Source of the DNA: Flavobacterium psychrophilum
Lineage (GTDB): Bacteria; Bacteroidota; Bacteroidia; Flavobacteriales; Flavobacteriaceae
Reading direction: 5' to 3'
NCBI GenBank assembly: GCA_001708385.1
Contig: CP012388.1
Coordinates: 62,001-126,000, forward strand
Length of the DNA stretch: 64,000 bases
Part shown: one piece after another, positions 7,305-16,496 of the stretch
How the letters are laid out: each line of letters opens with the position of its first letter
Numbering within the stretch: the stretch's first letter is position 1
The notes under the pieces: generated by a model
What the model was told of the DNA's origin: nothing
What the model saw: the letters and a program-made list of their open reading frames with translations, nothing else
Database searches by the model: none
Position numbers and translations under genes: made by a program

Positions 7305-9281
7305 ATGAAATCTTTTTCAGGAAACATTTTCTTAGCCGTTGCCTTATCGGTATGCAGTATATTAACTGCTGAGGCAAAGGTAAAACTACCTTCATTTTTT
7401 ACAGACAATATGGTGTTGCAGCAAAAAGCAACCGTTCCTTTTTGGGGTCAGGCTGCGGCTAACACCAGTATAAAAGTTATCTCATCGTGGGATAAAAAAA
7501 GTTACACGGTAAAAGCAGACACCAATGGTAATTGGACGGTAAATTTAAAGACACCTGCTTATGGCGGGCCGTATACTATTTCTATTAATGACGGAGACAA
7601 TGTAGAGCTTAAAAATATTCTCATTGGCGAAGTATGGCTATGCTCCGGCCAAAGTAATATGGAAATGCCGCTTGATGGCTGGGGTAAAATAAACAATTTT
7701 CAACAGGAAATTAATAATGCCAATTATTCGCAAATACGCCTGCTTCAGGCAGAGCATGTGGATAGCGCCAAACCTTTAAATGATCTTAAGGTTCAGCACG
7801 GCGGATGGCAGGTTTGCAGTCCTGCTACAATTGCAGACTTCTCTTCTACAGCATACTTCTTTGCTAAAAAAATATACGATAAGAAACACATACCTATCGG
7901 CTTGTTGCATAGCTCTTGGGGCGGTACTTTGATAGAAGCATGGACAAGCAGCGGATCGCTTCGTAAAATTCATGATTTTGATGCAGGCCTTAAAGCGTTA
8001 GAATCTGATTTTGATAAAGATGCAATGCAGAAAAAGTACGATGCCGATATGAAGGTGTGGGCTGCCACTGCGGAAAAGGCTGATAGAGGCACTACCGGAA
8101 AGTGGGATACTAAAGATTTTAACGACGACAGCTGGAAAACAATGAGGCTACCCCAATATTGGGAATATGATGCGCTTAACGCCGTTGACGGTGTTGTGTG
8201 GTTTCGTAAAGAAGTAGACCTTCCTAAAAGCATGATAGGTAAAGAAATTACTTTTGAATTTTTTGCTGACGATGACGATGTGCTTTGGGTAAATGGTAGC
8301 CGAATTGGCGCAACTTCGGGCTATAATGTGAAACGTAATTATAAGATTCCTGCATCTTTGTGGAAAGAAAAAGGAAATGTAATTGCTATACGGGTTACCG
8401 ATGCTACAGGTGGTGGCGGTATTTACGGAAAAGATACGGATATTGCCTTAAAAGCAGGAACAGAAACATTAGAACTTGCAGGTGACTGGAAGTACGCGGT
8501 AGGGGTTAACTACAAAGAGCTTGATGCTATGCCGTTTCTGCCTGCGGGGCAAAACAGGCCATCATCGCTTTATAATGCAATGATTCATCCACTTATAAAA
8601 TTACCTATTGCAGGTGTTATCTGGTATCAGGGTGAAAGTAATGCCGACAGGGCGCACCAGTATCAGACGTTGTTTCCTTTGCTTATTGCCGACTGGAGAG
8701 AAAAATTCAATAATAAAGACTTGCCATTTTTCTACGTGCAGCTGGCAAATTTTATGAAAGCATCGGCAGAGCCCGTTCCATCGGCATGGGCAGAACTTCG
8801 TGAAGCTCAGTTACAGGCGTTAAAGATACCTAACACCGGTATGGCTGTTACTACAGATATTGGAGATCCGTTAGATATTCATCCAAAAAATAAGCAGGAT
8901 GTAGGGTACAGGCTGGCAAGTATCGCTTTGGCAAAAGTATATGGAGAGAAAACGGAATACTCAGGACCCTTATATAAATCTTTTGTTGTTAAAGGAAGTA
9001 GTGCTGTTGTGTCTTTTGATCATACTACAGGGATGAAAGCGGCTGAAAACGCTACACTAAAAGGGTTTGCAATAGCAGGAGCAGATAAAATTTTTCACTG
9101 GGCAAATGCTAAAATTCAGGGAAATACTATAATTGTAACATCGTCAAAGGTTAAAAAGCCTGTTGCGGTGCGTTACAACTGGGCAGATAATCCCGAAGGA
9201 AATTTAGTAAATGGGGCAGGTCTTCCGGCTTCGTCATTTAGAACAGATGACTGGCAGGAATCTACCTTTGGTAAAAAATAA
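7305..9281 (+). CDS. secreted sialate O-acetylesterase with inserted jelly-roll domain
   Basis: The start at the ATG 7305 gives a clean signal peptide (FLAVALSVCSILTAEA); an upstream in-frame TTG at 7251 does not. The 658-aa product is an SGNH-type carbohydrate acetylesterase. The catalytic block WLCSGQSNMEMPL has Ser117, and the Asp/His pair is in DIGDPLDIHPKNKQDVG near residue 530. The second-half marker is WYQGESNADRA. Between the two halves, around residues 265-385, lies a glycoside-hydrolase family 2 type sugar-binding jelly roll (FNDDSWKTMRLPQYWE, GVVWFRKEVDLP, ADDDDVLWVNG). This arrangement is known for sialate-O-acetylesterase-like enzymes of Bacteroidetes that remove acetyl groups from sialic acids or plant xylans. 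No glycan-utilisation genes flank it. Confidence 0.9.
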   Translation: MKSFSGNIFLAVALSVCSILTAEAKVKLPSFFTDNMVLQQKATVPFWGQAAANTSIKVISSWDKKSYTVKADTNGNWTVNLKTPAYGGPYTISINDGDNVELKNILIGEVWLCSGQSNMEMPLDGWGKINNFQQEINNANYSQIRLLQAEHVDSAKPLNDLKVQHGGWQVCSPATIADFSSTAYFFAKKIYDKKHIPIGLLHSSWGGTLIEAWTSSGSLRKIHDFDAGLKALESDFDKDAMQKKYDADMKVWAATAEKADRGTTGKWDTKDFNDDSWKTMRLPQYWEYDALNAVDGVVWFRKEVDLPKSMIGKEITFEFFADDDDVLWVNGSRIGATSGYNVKRNYKIPASLWKEKGNVIAIRVTDATGGGGIYGKDTDIALKAGTETLELAGDWKYAVGVNYKELDAMPFLPAGQNRPSSLYNAMIHPLIKLPIAGVIWYQGESNADRAHQYQTLFPLLIADWREKFNNKDLPFFYVQLANFMKASAEPVPSAWAELREAQLQALKIPNTGMAVTTDIGDPLDIHPKNKQDVGYRLASIALAKVYGEKTEYSGPLYKSFVVKGSSAVVSFDHTTGMKAAENATLKGFAIAGADKIFHWANAKIQGNTIIVTSSKVKKPVAVRYNWADNPEGNLVNGAGLPASSFRTDDWQESTFGKK

Positions 9282-9418
9282 AAGATTTAAAAAAAAATTT
9301 GTAGGACACAAAGCAACTGTAAATAAGCATTATCATTGATGTTCGTTTACGTTGCGCCGTATAATGTTGTAAGACAAACCGTGTTTAATCATAACTTATA
9401 TTAACATTTCTTTAACGC

Positions 9419-9868
9419 ATGTTTCGCTACTTTTGGTTTGTGAATAAGAAAATCCAATCAATCCTATTAGTTGACGACGACCAGGATGACCAACTGTTAT
9501 TTCAGGAAGCCCTGGCAATAGCAGACGTCGCTGTGCGTTATAGCAGCGCATGTAATGGCATAGATGCTTTAGAACAGCTTAGTATTGCCAATCAACTACC
9601 TGATGTTATGGTTATTGATGTAAATATGCCAAAAATGAATGGCATTGATTGCCTTAAAGCAATAAAGCAATCTGATAAATTACAGACAATACCTGTAATT
9701 ATGTATTCTACTTCATGCAGTAAAGAATGCCAGCAGGAATGTCTTAACAGTGGTGCGGTAGCGTTTATGAAAAAACCTTCAGATTTCTCTGAACTGTCTA
9801 CAAAAATTATACAAATATTAAATTTCGCTTTTTCCGAAAGCGACACACAAATGTCCATTATATTATGA
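9419..9868 (+). CDS. single-domain response regulator
   Basis: A stand-alone receiver protein. The acidic pocket is in ILLVDDDQDDQ, the phosphoacceptor Asp in VMVIDVNMPKMNGIDCL, the Thr/Ser in VIMYSTS and the Lys in AFMKKPSD. The D-D-x-x-D form is that of the CheY-like regulators common in Bacteroidetes. The ATG at 9419 is uncertain: a -7-like TACTTTTG at 9428-9435 lies inside the first codons, and a GTG at 9440 would begin directly before the receiver fold. It overlaps the next gene by four bases (ATGA), so the two are translationally coupled. It probably relays phosphate within the kinase cluster that follows. Confidence 0.9.
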   Translation: MFRYFWFVNKKIQSILLVDDDQDDQLLFQEALAIADVAVRYSSACNGIDALEQLSIANQLPDVMVIDVNMPKMNGIDCLKAIKQSDKLQTIPVIMYSTSCSKECQQECLNSGAVAFMKKPSDFSELSTKIIQILNFAFSESDTQMSIIL

Positions 9869-11070
9869 TACTAATTGTAGACGATATAAGGGCCAATATA
9901 TTAGCCTTACAAAAAACACTTGAACTTCACGGATTAGAGGTAGATTCTGCCGACTCTGGTGAAGAAGCATTGAAAAAAATCCTTAAAGTAGAGTATTCCC
10001 TTATTATTCTCGACGTGCAGATGCCCGGTATGGATGGCTTTGAAGTAGCCGAGATATTAGCTGGCAGTAATCGTACCAAGGATATTCCGGTTATATTTTT
10101 ATCGGCGGTAAACAAAGAGAAAAAGTTCATTTCTAAAGGTTATGAAAGTGGAGGGGTTGATTATATCACCAAACCTGTAGACCCGGATTTACTTATACTT
10201 AAAGTGAAGACTTTCCTTAAGTTGTATGAGCAAAACCTTGAGCTTAAAAACATACGCGACCTGTTGTCTAAAGAAGTAGAGATACGTAAAGAAGCACAGG
10301 AAAACCTTGAAAATAAGGTTGCCGAAAGAACACAGGAACTTCAGTCTAAAAATAGCGAGCTTGAATTTAGTAACCACGAATTGCAACAGTTTGCGTGGGT
10401 GGTTTCTCACGATTTGAAAGAACCGCTGCGTAAAATTGAAACGTTTATAAAAATAATTAAGGAGCGTTACCTAAAGGATGATGATATTGCCCGTGATTAT
10501 GTTTTTAGAACAGTGAGATCGGCAGAACGAATGTCTAACCTTATTACAGATCTGCTTGATTACTCGCGACTTTCATCGGGAGTGGTGGCTGAAAGTACAG
10601 ACCTTAACCTTATTTTAGACGAGGTTATTGCCGACTTTGATTACCGTATTGAAGAGAAAAAAGCAGCGATACATAAAACAAAACTTCCAATACTTACTGG
10701 CGTACCAAGTCAATTGAGGCAATTATTTCAGAATCTTTTGAGTAATTCGCTTAAATTTACCCGCCAGGATGTCGATCCGGTTATTACTGTGACCGCAGAA
10801 ACTATAGCAGACAAAAGCTTTGACAGTGAGCTGTCTGAGAACGGCAATTATTGCAGAATAACAGTAACCGATAACGGAATTGGCTTTAATGAGGTTTATC
10901 TCGATAAGATATTTAAGATTTTCCAGAGCCTGAACGATCGTAATGCTTACGAAGGAACGGGGATTGGACTGGCAATAGCCAATAAGATAATAGAAAAACA
11001 CAACGGAATAATTACCGCAAAAAGCAGCCCGGGCAGTGGTGCAAGCTTTATTATGGTATTGCCACTATAA
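9865..11070 (+). CDS. REC-histidine kinase (receiver at N-terminus)
   Basis: A 401-aa soluble protein. Residues 1-125 are a receiver (ILIVDDIRANILAL, phosphoacceptor in LIILDVQMPGMDGFE, DYITKPVD). Residues 125-175 form a coiled coil. The HisKA domain has its phosphoacceptor His182 in FAWVVSHDLKEPLRK, of the phytochrome-like SHDLKEPL type. The HATPase domain carries NLLSNSLKF, DNGIGFN and GTGIGLAIANKI. No membrane segment, so it senses through its receiver or partner proteins. It overlaps the preceding receiver gene by 4 bp and is followed 18 bp later by the large hybrid kinase, so the three form one transcription unit. Confidence 0.93.
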   Translation: MILIVDDIRANILALQKTLELHGLEVDSADSGEEALKKILKVEYSLIILDVQMPGMDGFEVAEILAGSNRTKDIPVIFLSAVNKEKKFISKGYESGGVDYITKPVDPDLLILKVKTFLKLYEQNLELKNIRDLLSKEVEIRKEAQENLENKVAERTQELQSKNSELEFSNHELQQFAWVVSHDLKEPLRKIETFIKIIKERYLKDDDIARDYVFRTVRSAERMSNLITDLLDYSRLSSGVVAESTDLNLILDEVIADFDYRIEEKKAAIHKTKLPILTGVPSQLRQLFQNLLSNSLKFTRQDVDPVITVTAETIADKSFDSELSENGNYCRITVTDNGIGFNEVYLDKIFKIFQSLNDRNAYEGTGIGLAIANKIIEKHNGIITAKSSPGSGASFIMVLPL

Positions 11071-11088
11071 AACGAATTTTTACTTACT

Positions 11089-14000
11089 ATGGACGGTAAT
11101 TTTAGAAGAAACTTATTTGTAAGCTCGGGGGTATCCATAACGATACTCCTTATTAGTTCTGCAGCATCATTTTTTAGTATAAGGAGCCTGCTTGATAGTA
11201 ACGATTGGGTAAAGCATACCCAGGAAGTTATTTACAATCTTAACGAATCGAAATCGGTAATGGTAGATGCGCAGGGCAGTATGCGTGGTTTTTTAGTTAC
11301 TGGCAAACAGGATTTCCTGAAACGCTACGAAAATGCTGAAGATGATACTAACGTATACATTGATAGGCTTGATCAGCTTACTGTAGATAATGCAAAGCAA
11401 CAGGAATCTGTAAAGGAATTGAAACCATTAGTAGCTTCGTTTTATGACTACCTTGAAGATAAAGTAGCCAATAAAATAAAAAATGGTACTGTTACTCCCG
11501 ACCAGCTGGATAACGGCAGGGAACTGATGGAGCAAATACGCGTATTGCTTAAGCGTATGGAAAATGAAGAGCAAAGGCTGCTTACCGAGCGTAACTCATC
11601 GTCAGAAAAATACGGTTTATATAGCTCTATACTTATTATAGCTGCTGCATTGGTAGCATTACTTATCACAATAATATTCTTTGCCAGAATATTGAGGGAT
11701 TACAATGAGCGCCTTAAACTGCAATTGAAGCTTGAAGAAAGCGAAAGGGAAACGGCTGAAAGGATTATAGCGATAAGTGAAATAGCTACAGAGATATCAT
11801 CAGGTAATTACGAGATAAGAGTTAATGACAGCCAAAGCGATGCTTTGGGCACAGTAGCAGTATCACTTAATAACATGGCGGTTGAGCTTAATAAATCTTT
11901 TAAGACGTTATCAGATAATGAATGGCTGCAATCGGGTATTGCCAAGCTTAATGATGTAATGATAGGTGAGAAAGGAATTTATGAGCTTACTAAAGATGTT
12001 ATTGAACACCTTGCTGAATATACCAACAGCAGTGCTGCGGTATTATATATATTAGAAGGCGATGAACTTATAGCCTCTTCGGGTTACAGCTATGTTTCTG
12101 ATAGTGCACGTAAACGTATTAAAGTAGGAGACGGACTTAGCGGACAGGCAGTTTTATCACGTAAAGCAATGGAGATAAAAGGTGTTGCCTCTGGTGACAT
12201 AACTATATCGTATGCTTTGGGTGAAGCTAAACCGGCGCACATAATTGCTGTTCCGTTGATAGATGATAAAGTAACCGGAGTTATAGAATTGGCATCGGTT
12301 AAAGAATATTCTAAGAAACATATTGCATTCTTAACAGAAGCATCTGATAATGTTGGTATAGCAATTTCTGCTGCCCAGAACAGGAAGCGTTTACAGGAGC
12401 TTCTTGAAGAAACCGAATCGCAGTCGGAAGAATTAAGGGTACAGCACAGTGAGATGGAAAACATCAACGCTGAACTGGAAGCACAAACGCAAAAGCTTCA
12501 GGCTTCTGAAGAGGAATTAAGGGTACAGCAGGAAGAACTGCAACAGACTAACGAAGAGCTTGCAGAACGCAGTGTTTTATTGGAAGAAAGAAACGTTGAG
12601 ATCCAGAAGAAATCGGAAGACCTTGAGCTTAGCACACGTTATAAGTCGGAGTTTCTTGCAAATATGTCGCATGAGCTTAGAACGCCGCTTAACTCGATAT
12701 TACTATTGAGCAGGCTGCTTTCTGAGAACACAGACGATAATATGAACGATGAGCAGATAGAGTTCGCGAAAGTTATCCAAAGTTCAGGAAATGGGCTTCT
12801 TGGCCTTATTGATGAAATACTTGACCTTTCTAAAATTGAGGCCGGTAAGATGGAACTTGAGTTCATAGATATTTCTACAAAAGAAATTACCGATGTTCTT
12901 AAAGCCCTTTTCAGCGAAGTGGCAAAACAGAAAAATATAGAATTTAAGGTTATAGCGGATGACGCACCGATAGTGCTTAAAACCGATAAAATGAGACTGG
13001 AGCAGATATTAAAGAACTTAATATCAAACGCTATCAAATTTACATCGGAAGGTTCTGTTACCCTTGAAATTAAAAAACACAAACTAAACGAGAAGTTAGT
13101 AAACTTTACGGTTAAAGATAGTGGTATTGGGATACCGAGAGAGAAGCAACCGCTTATTTTTGAGGCATTCCAACAGGCAGATGGTTCAACGAAACGTAAA
13201 TATGGCGGTACAGGTTTAGGATTATCTATTAGCCGTGAACTGGCTAAGTTGCTAAAAGGCGATATTACGCTTGTAAGTGAGCAAAATATAGGTAGTGAGT
13301 TTACACTTACTATACCTATTATTGGTTCCGCTAACATGCAGCCTGAAAGAATTGAAGTTACAAGAAGACCTATTGCCAATACTACTTTTTCTGCTTTAAC
13401 GGCTTCAACCGCATTGGTTGCGGCTCCTTTAGCTGAAGATGAAACAGAAGTTTCTGCCGAAGAAGAAAAAAACAGCAAATACCTTAGTGCAACTATTCCT
13501 GATGATGTTCCTGATGACAGGAATACTATCAGTGAAAACGATAAGGTAATGCTAATTGTAGAAGATGACGTAAACTTTGCCAAATCATTGTTAGAGTTTA
13601 CACGTCAGCGCGGTTACAAAGGTGTCGTATCTGTACGTGGTGACCATGCGCTTAACCTGGCTATTATGTATAAACCTGTGGGTGTGTTGCTTGATATTCA
13701 GTTACCTATTAAGAGTGGTTGGGAAGTTATAGAGGAGCTTAAAGCGAACTGGCAGACCAAGCATATACCAGTACACATGATGTCATCGCACAAAATGAAA
13801 CAGGAAAGTTTGCTTAAAGGAGCTGTAAACTTCCTTGATAAACCTGTAGCATTTGAGCAGATACCTGAAATATTCAGGCGTATTGAACATATTGTAAATA
13901 AAGAATCGCAAAAGGTTCTTATCATTGAAGATAACCCTAAGCACGCTAAGGCACTTGCTTATTTCCTTGAAACGTATAACATCAATTCTGAAATTAAGAG

Positions 14001-14724
14001 CGATGTTACCGATGGGGTAGATGCGCTTCAAAAGGAAACTGTAGACTGTGTAATCCTTGATATGGGAATACCGGATCAGCAGGCGTATGATATTCTTGAC
14101 AGGGTTAAAAAGAATCCGGGTCTTGAAAATCTTCCTGTAATTGTGTTTACAGGTAAGAGCCTTTCGATGAATGAAGAGCTTAAGATCAAGAAATATGCCG
14201 ACTCTATAATTGTAAAAACGGCGCATTCGTATCAGCGTATGCTGGACGAAGTTTCGCTTTTCCTTCACCTTGTGGAAGAAAATAAAAAAGGCGCAAGCAG
14301 TAAAAAGGATAGTTATAAAAAATTAACGCTGCTTAACAATGTGCTTAGCGGTAAAACGGTACTTGTAGTAGATGACGATGTTCGTAATATCTATTCGCTT
14401 ACCAAGTCGCTGGAAGTACTTAAAATGAATGTTATTACCGCTATAGATGGTAAAGAGGCTCTAAAAGCATTAGAAGAAAACCCTGGGGTTGATGTAGTAT
14501 TGCTGGATATGATGATGCCTAACATGGATGGTTATGAAACGGCAACACGCATACGTGAAAATAGCAAATACAAAAAACTGCCTGTTATTGCCGTTACGGC
14601 GAAAGCCATGACAGGAGACAGGGAAAAATGCATTAACGCTGGTGCTTCTGATTATATTACCAAACCGGTAGATATAGATCAGTTACTTTCGCTTTTACGA
14701 GTTTGGCTTTACGATCAACTATAA
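11089..14724 (+). CDS. CHASE3-HAMP-GAF hybrid histidine kinase with three receivers
   Basis: A 1211-aa inner-membrane sensor. Order: TM1 (about 9-32), CHASE3 periplasmic four-helix domain (to about 180, with GSMRGFLVTGKQDFL), TM2 (182-203), HAMP (to about 270), GAF (about 285-440), a long coiled coil (440-515, repeats of EELRVQ), HisKA with His528 in FLANMSHELRTPLNS, HATPase (NLISNAIKFT, GTGLGLSISRELAKL), then three receivers (about 820-930, 940-1060 and 1085-1205), each with an LD phosphoacceptor motif (LLDIQLP, ILDMGIP, LLDMMMP). The architecture is that of Bacteroidetes multi-receiver hybrid kinases which signal to general stress or motility outputs. It is in the operon with single receivers, CheR and CheB. 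Confidence 0.94.
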   Translation: MDGNFRRNLFVSSGVSITILLISSAASFFSIRSLLDSNDWVKHTQEVIYNLNESKSVMVDAQGSMRGFLVTGKQDFLKRYENAEDDTNVYIDRLDQLTVDNAKQQESVKELKPLVASFYDYLEDKVANKIKNGTVTPDQLDNGRELMEQIRVLLKRMENEEQRLLTERNSSSEKYGLYSSILIIAAALVALLITIIFFARILRDYNERLKLQLKLEESERETAERIIAISEIATEISSGNYEIRVNDSQSDALGTVAVSLNNMAVELNKSFKTLSDNEWLQSGIAKLNDVMIGEKGIYELTKDVIEHLAEYTNSSAAVLYILEGDELIASSGYSYVSDSARKRIKVGDGLSGQAVLSRKAMEIKGVASGDITISYALGEAKPAHIIAVPLIDDKVTGVIELASVKEYSKKHIAFLTEASDNVGIAISAAQNRKRLQELLEETESQSEELRVQHSEMENINAELEAQTQKLQASEEELRVQQEELQQTNEELAERSVLLEERNVEIQKKSEDLELSTRYKSEFLANMSHELRTPLNSILLLSRLLSENTDDNMNDEQIEFAKVIQSSGNGLLGLIDEILDLSKIEAGKMELEFIDISTKEITDVLKALFSEVAKQKNIEFKVIADDAPIVLKTDKMRLEQILKNLISNAIKFTSEGSVTLEIKKHKLNEKLVNFTVKDSGIGIPREKQPLIFEAFQQADGSTKRKYGGTGLGLSISRELAKLLKGDITLVSEQNIGSEFTLTIPIIGSANMQPERIEVTRRPIANTTFSALTASTALVAAPLAEDETEVSAEEEKNSKYLSATIPDDVPDDRNTISENDKVMLIVEDDVNFAKSLLEFTRQRGYKGVVSVRGDHALNLAIMYKPVGVLLDIQLPIKSGWEVIEELKANWQTKHIPVHMMSSHKMKQESLLKGAVNFLDKPVAFEQIPEIFRRIEHIVNKESQKVLIIEDNPKHAKALAYFLETYNINSEIKSDVTDGVDALQKETVDCVILDMGIPDQQAYDILDRVKKNPGLENLPVIVFTGKSLSMNEELKIKKYADSIIVKTAHSYQRMLDEVSLFLHLVEENKKGASSKKDSYKKLTLLNNVLSGKTVLVVDDDVRNIYSLTKSLEVLKMNVITAIDGKEALKALEENPGVDVVLLDMMMPNMDGYETATRIRENSKYKKLPVIAVTAKAMTGDREKCINAGASDYITKPVDIDQLLSLLRVWLYDQL

Positions 14725-14741
14725 TAGTTAACGATTTAGAG

Positions 14742-15107
14742 ATGGAGAAAAAGAAAATTTTAATTGTAGACGATGATCCCCGTAATATCTTTGCACTTAC
14801 GGCTACGCTAAGGTCAAAATCATTTGACTGCCAGTCGTGCTCAGGCGCACCGGAAGCGATACAATTATTAAAGTCTGACGAAGATATAGACGCCGTATTA
14901 ATGGATATGATGATGCCTGATATGGATGGTTATGAAGCTATACCTATTATAAAGGGTATTGCGCACAGGCAGGGGCTGCCAATTATAGCAGTTACCGCTC
15001 AGGCCATGATAGGAGACCGTGAAAAATGCCTTAGGGCGGGTGCCGATGACTACATATCTAAACCGATTGATGTAGATAAATTGTTAGAAATACTTAGTAC
15101 TATTTAG
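14742..15107 (+). CDS. single-domain response regulator
   Basis: A 121-aa receiver starting at ATG 14742 (MEKKKILIVDDDPRNIFAL); a longer frame from a TTG at 14703 overlaps the previous gene and is less likely. The phosphoacceptor is in VLMDMMMPDMDGYEA, with TAQAMIGDRE and DYISKPID completing the site. It is very similar to the third receiver of the upstream hybrid kinase (shared VDDD-RNIFAL/IYSLT, MMMP-MDGYE, KAM/QAM-GDREKC), so it probably arose by duplication of that domain and could be an exchangeable phosphate acceptor. It lies 10 bp before cheR. Confidence 0.92.
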   Translation: MEKKKILIVDDDPRNIFALTATLRSKSFDCQSCSGAPEAIQLLKSDEDIDAVLMDMMMPDMDGYEAIPIIKGIAHRQGLPIIAVTAQAMIGDREKCLRAGADDYISKPIDVDKLLEILSTI

Positions 15108-15117
15108 AGAGGGAGAG

Positions 15118-15927
15118 ATGATAAATGACCGTGAACTTGAACTGTTGATAAATGAAGTGTTTGAATACCACGGTTTTGATTTTGGAGGATATTCGCGGGC
15201 TTCTTTAAAAAGACGTATAGACAGGCTGTTGCAGCTTGACGGCTTTGATAAGTTTGGCGATTTACTATATAAAGTTAGAACAGAACCGGGTTACTTTAAA
15301 CGCATGGTAGAGGAGATTACGGTAAATGTTACCGAAATGTTCCGCGACCCGTTGTTTTACAAACTGCTGCGTGAAGAAATTATTCCGGTGCTGGCTACAA
15401 AACCATTTATAAGGATATGGCACGCAGGGTGTTCTTCGGGCGAGGAAGTCTATTCTATGGCAATACTGCTGCAGGAAGCCAATTTGCTTCAAAAATCTTT
15501 GTTGTATGCTACCGACATCAATCCTTTGGTACTAGATACCGCTAAAAAGGGTATTTTTCCTTTGCAGATGATGAAACAGTATTCTGAAAACTACATGGTA
15601 TCAGGCGGTAAAAAAGATTTCTCGCAATACTATACAGCCAATTACGGTTTTGCAAAATTTAGTAGTGACCTGTCAGCTAAAATGGTGTTTTCAGAACACA
15701 ATCTTGTTTCAGATGGTTCATTTAACGAGTTCGACATTATACTTTGCCGTAATGTGCTGATCTATTTTGATAAAGAACTTCAGGACAGGGCTTTTGTATT
15801 ATTCGATCAAAGTCTTGCAAAGCTGGGTTACCTGGCATTAGGAACAAAAGAAACACTTAAATTTTCTTCATTAGGTAAGAGATACAATCAGATCAATAAG
15901 GAGAAATTATGGAAAAAGATGGAATGA
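15118..15927 (+). CDS. cheR: CheR-type protein-glutamate methyltransferase
   Basis: A 269-aa SAM-dependent methyltransferase. The N-terminal all-helical domain (LLINEVFEYHGFDFGGYSRASLKRRI) and the catalytic domain with the SAM-binding HAGCSSGEEVYSMAI motif near residue 102, YATDINPLVLDTAKKG and FDIILCRNVLIYFD are all present. A rare Shine-Dalgarno-like GGGAGAG lies before the ATG. Its stop overlaps the start of cheB by 19 bp. In flagellated bacteria CheR methylates chemoreceptors; here no receptor, CheA or CheW gene is in the window, so it probably acts on the neighbouring sensor kinase, whose HAMP/coiled-coil region could carry the methylated glutamates. That target is inference. Confidence 0.93.
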   Translation: MINDRELELLINEVFEYHGFDFGGYSRASLKRRIDRLLQLDGFDKFGDLLYKVRTEPGYFKRMVEEITVNVTEMFRDPLFYKLLREEIIPVLATKPFIRIWHAGCSSGEEVYSMAILLQEANLLQKSLLYATDINPLVLDTAKKGIFPLQMMKQYSENYMVSGGKKDFSQYYTANYGFAKFSSDLSAKMVFSEHNLVSDGSFNEFDIILCRNVLIYFDKELQDRAFVLFDQSLAKLGYLALGTKETLKFSSLGKRYNQINKEKLWKKME

Positions 15928-16493
15928 TACGGGGATGTAAAGTGCTTATTATCGGCGGATCCGCCGGTAGCCTCGAAGTACTGATACAAATACTGCCCCA
16001 GCTTACCCAAATACCAACTTTTGCTCTAGTTATGGTATTACACCGTAAAAGCGGTGAAGACGCTACTCTTGAAGAGCTAATTGCTATTAAAAGTAAAATA
16101 CCTGTGGTGGAGGTAGAAGATAAAACCCCTTTAAAGGCTGGTTATATCTATGTTGCGCCATCGGACTATCATTTACTTTTTGAAACCAATGATAATCTTT
16201 CCTTAGATACTTCCGAAAAAATAAATTACAGCAGGCCAAGCATCGATGTTTCTTTTGAATCGGCAGCCGAAGTATATGGAGAATCGCTTGTGGCTATACT
16301 CCTTTCGGGAGCAAATTCTGATGGTACTGAAGGTCTTCTTGCTATAAAAAATGCGGGTGGTGTTACTGTTGTTCAGGAACCCGAAAGTGCCCAGATGCCC
16401 TTTATGCCTAAAAATGCCCTAGAAGCTACCAATCCTGCTTACGTGCTGGATGTTGAGGGTATACTTCAGTTTATCACTTCTATTAATTCATAA
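15909..16493 (+). CDS. cheB: CheB-type methylesterase domain without receiver
   Basis: A 194-aa protein consisting only of the CheB catalytic domain. The catalytic triad can be placed: Ser18 in IIGGSAGS, His45 in VMVLHRKSGED and Asp138 in LLSGANSDGTEG. Classical CheB (about 350 aa) has an N-terminal receiver that restrains activity; that domain is absent, and control may come from the separate single receivers in the operon. It overlaps cheR by 19 bp, so the two opposed activities are translationally coupled. The same CheB-only form occurs fused in CheBR/PAS-kinase hybrids of other phyla. Confidence 0.9.
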   Translation: MEKDGMIRGCKVLIIGGSAGSLEVLIQILPQLTQIPTFALVMVLHRKSGEDATLEELIAIKSKIPVVEVEDKTPLKAGYIYVAPSDYHLLFETNDNLSLDTSEKINYSRPSIDVSFESAAEVYGESLVAILLSGANSDGTEGLLAIKNAGGVTVVQEPESAQMPFMPKNALEATNPAYVLDVEGILQFITSINS

Positions 16494-16496
16494 AAA

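Noticed and set aside
12639-13583. A 314-codon minus-strand frame inside the hybrid kinase
   Set aside because: Low-complexity Ser/Leu-rich translation antisense to well-conserved kinase domains; no homology or start context.
14703-14741. Extended start of the receiver gene at TTG 14703
   Set aside because: The added residues overlap the end of the hybrid kinase gene and precede the receiver fold; ATG 14742 fits family length.
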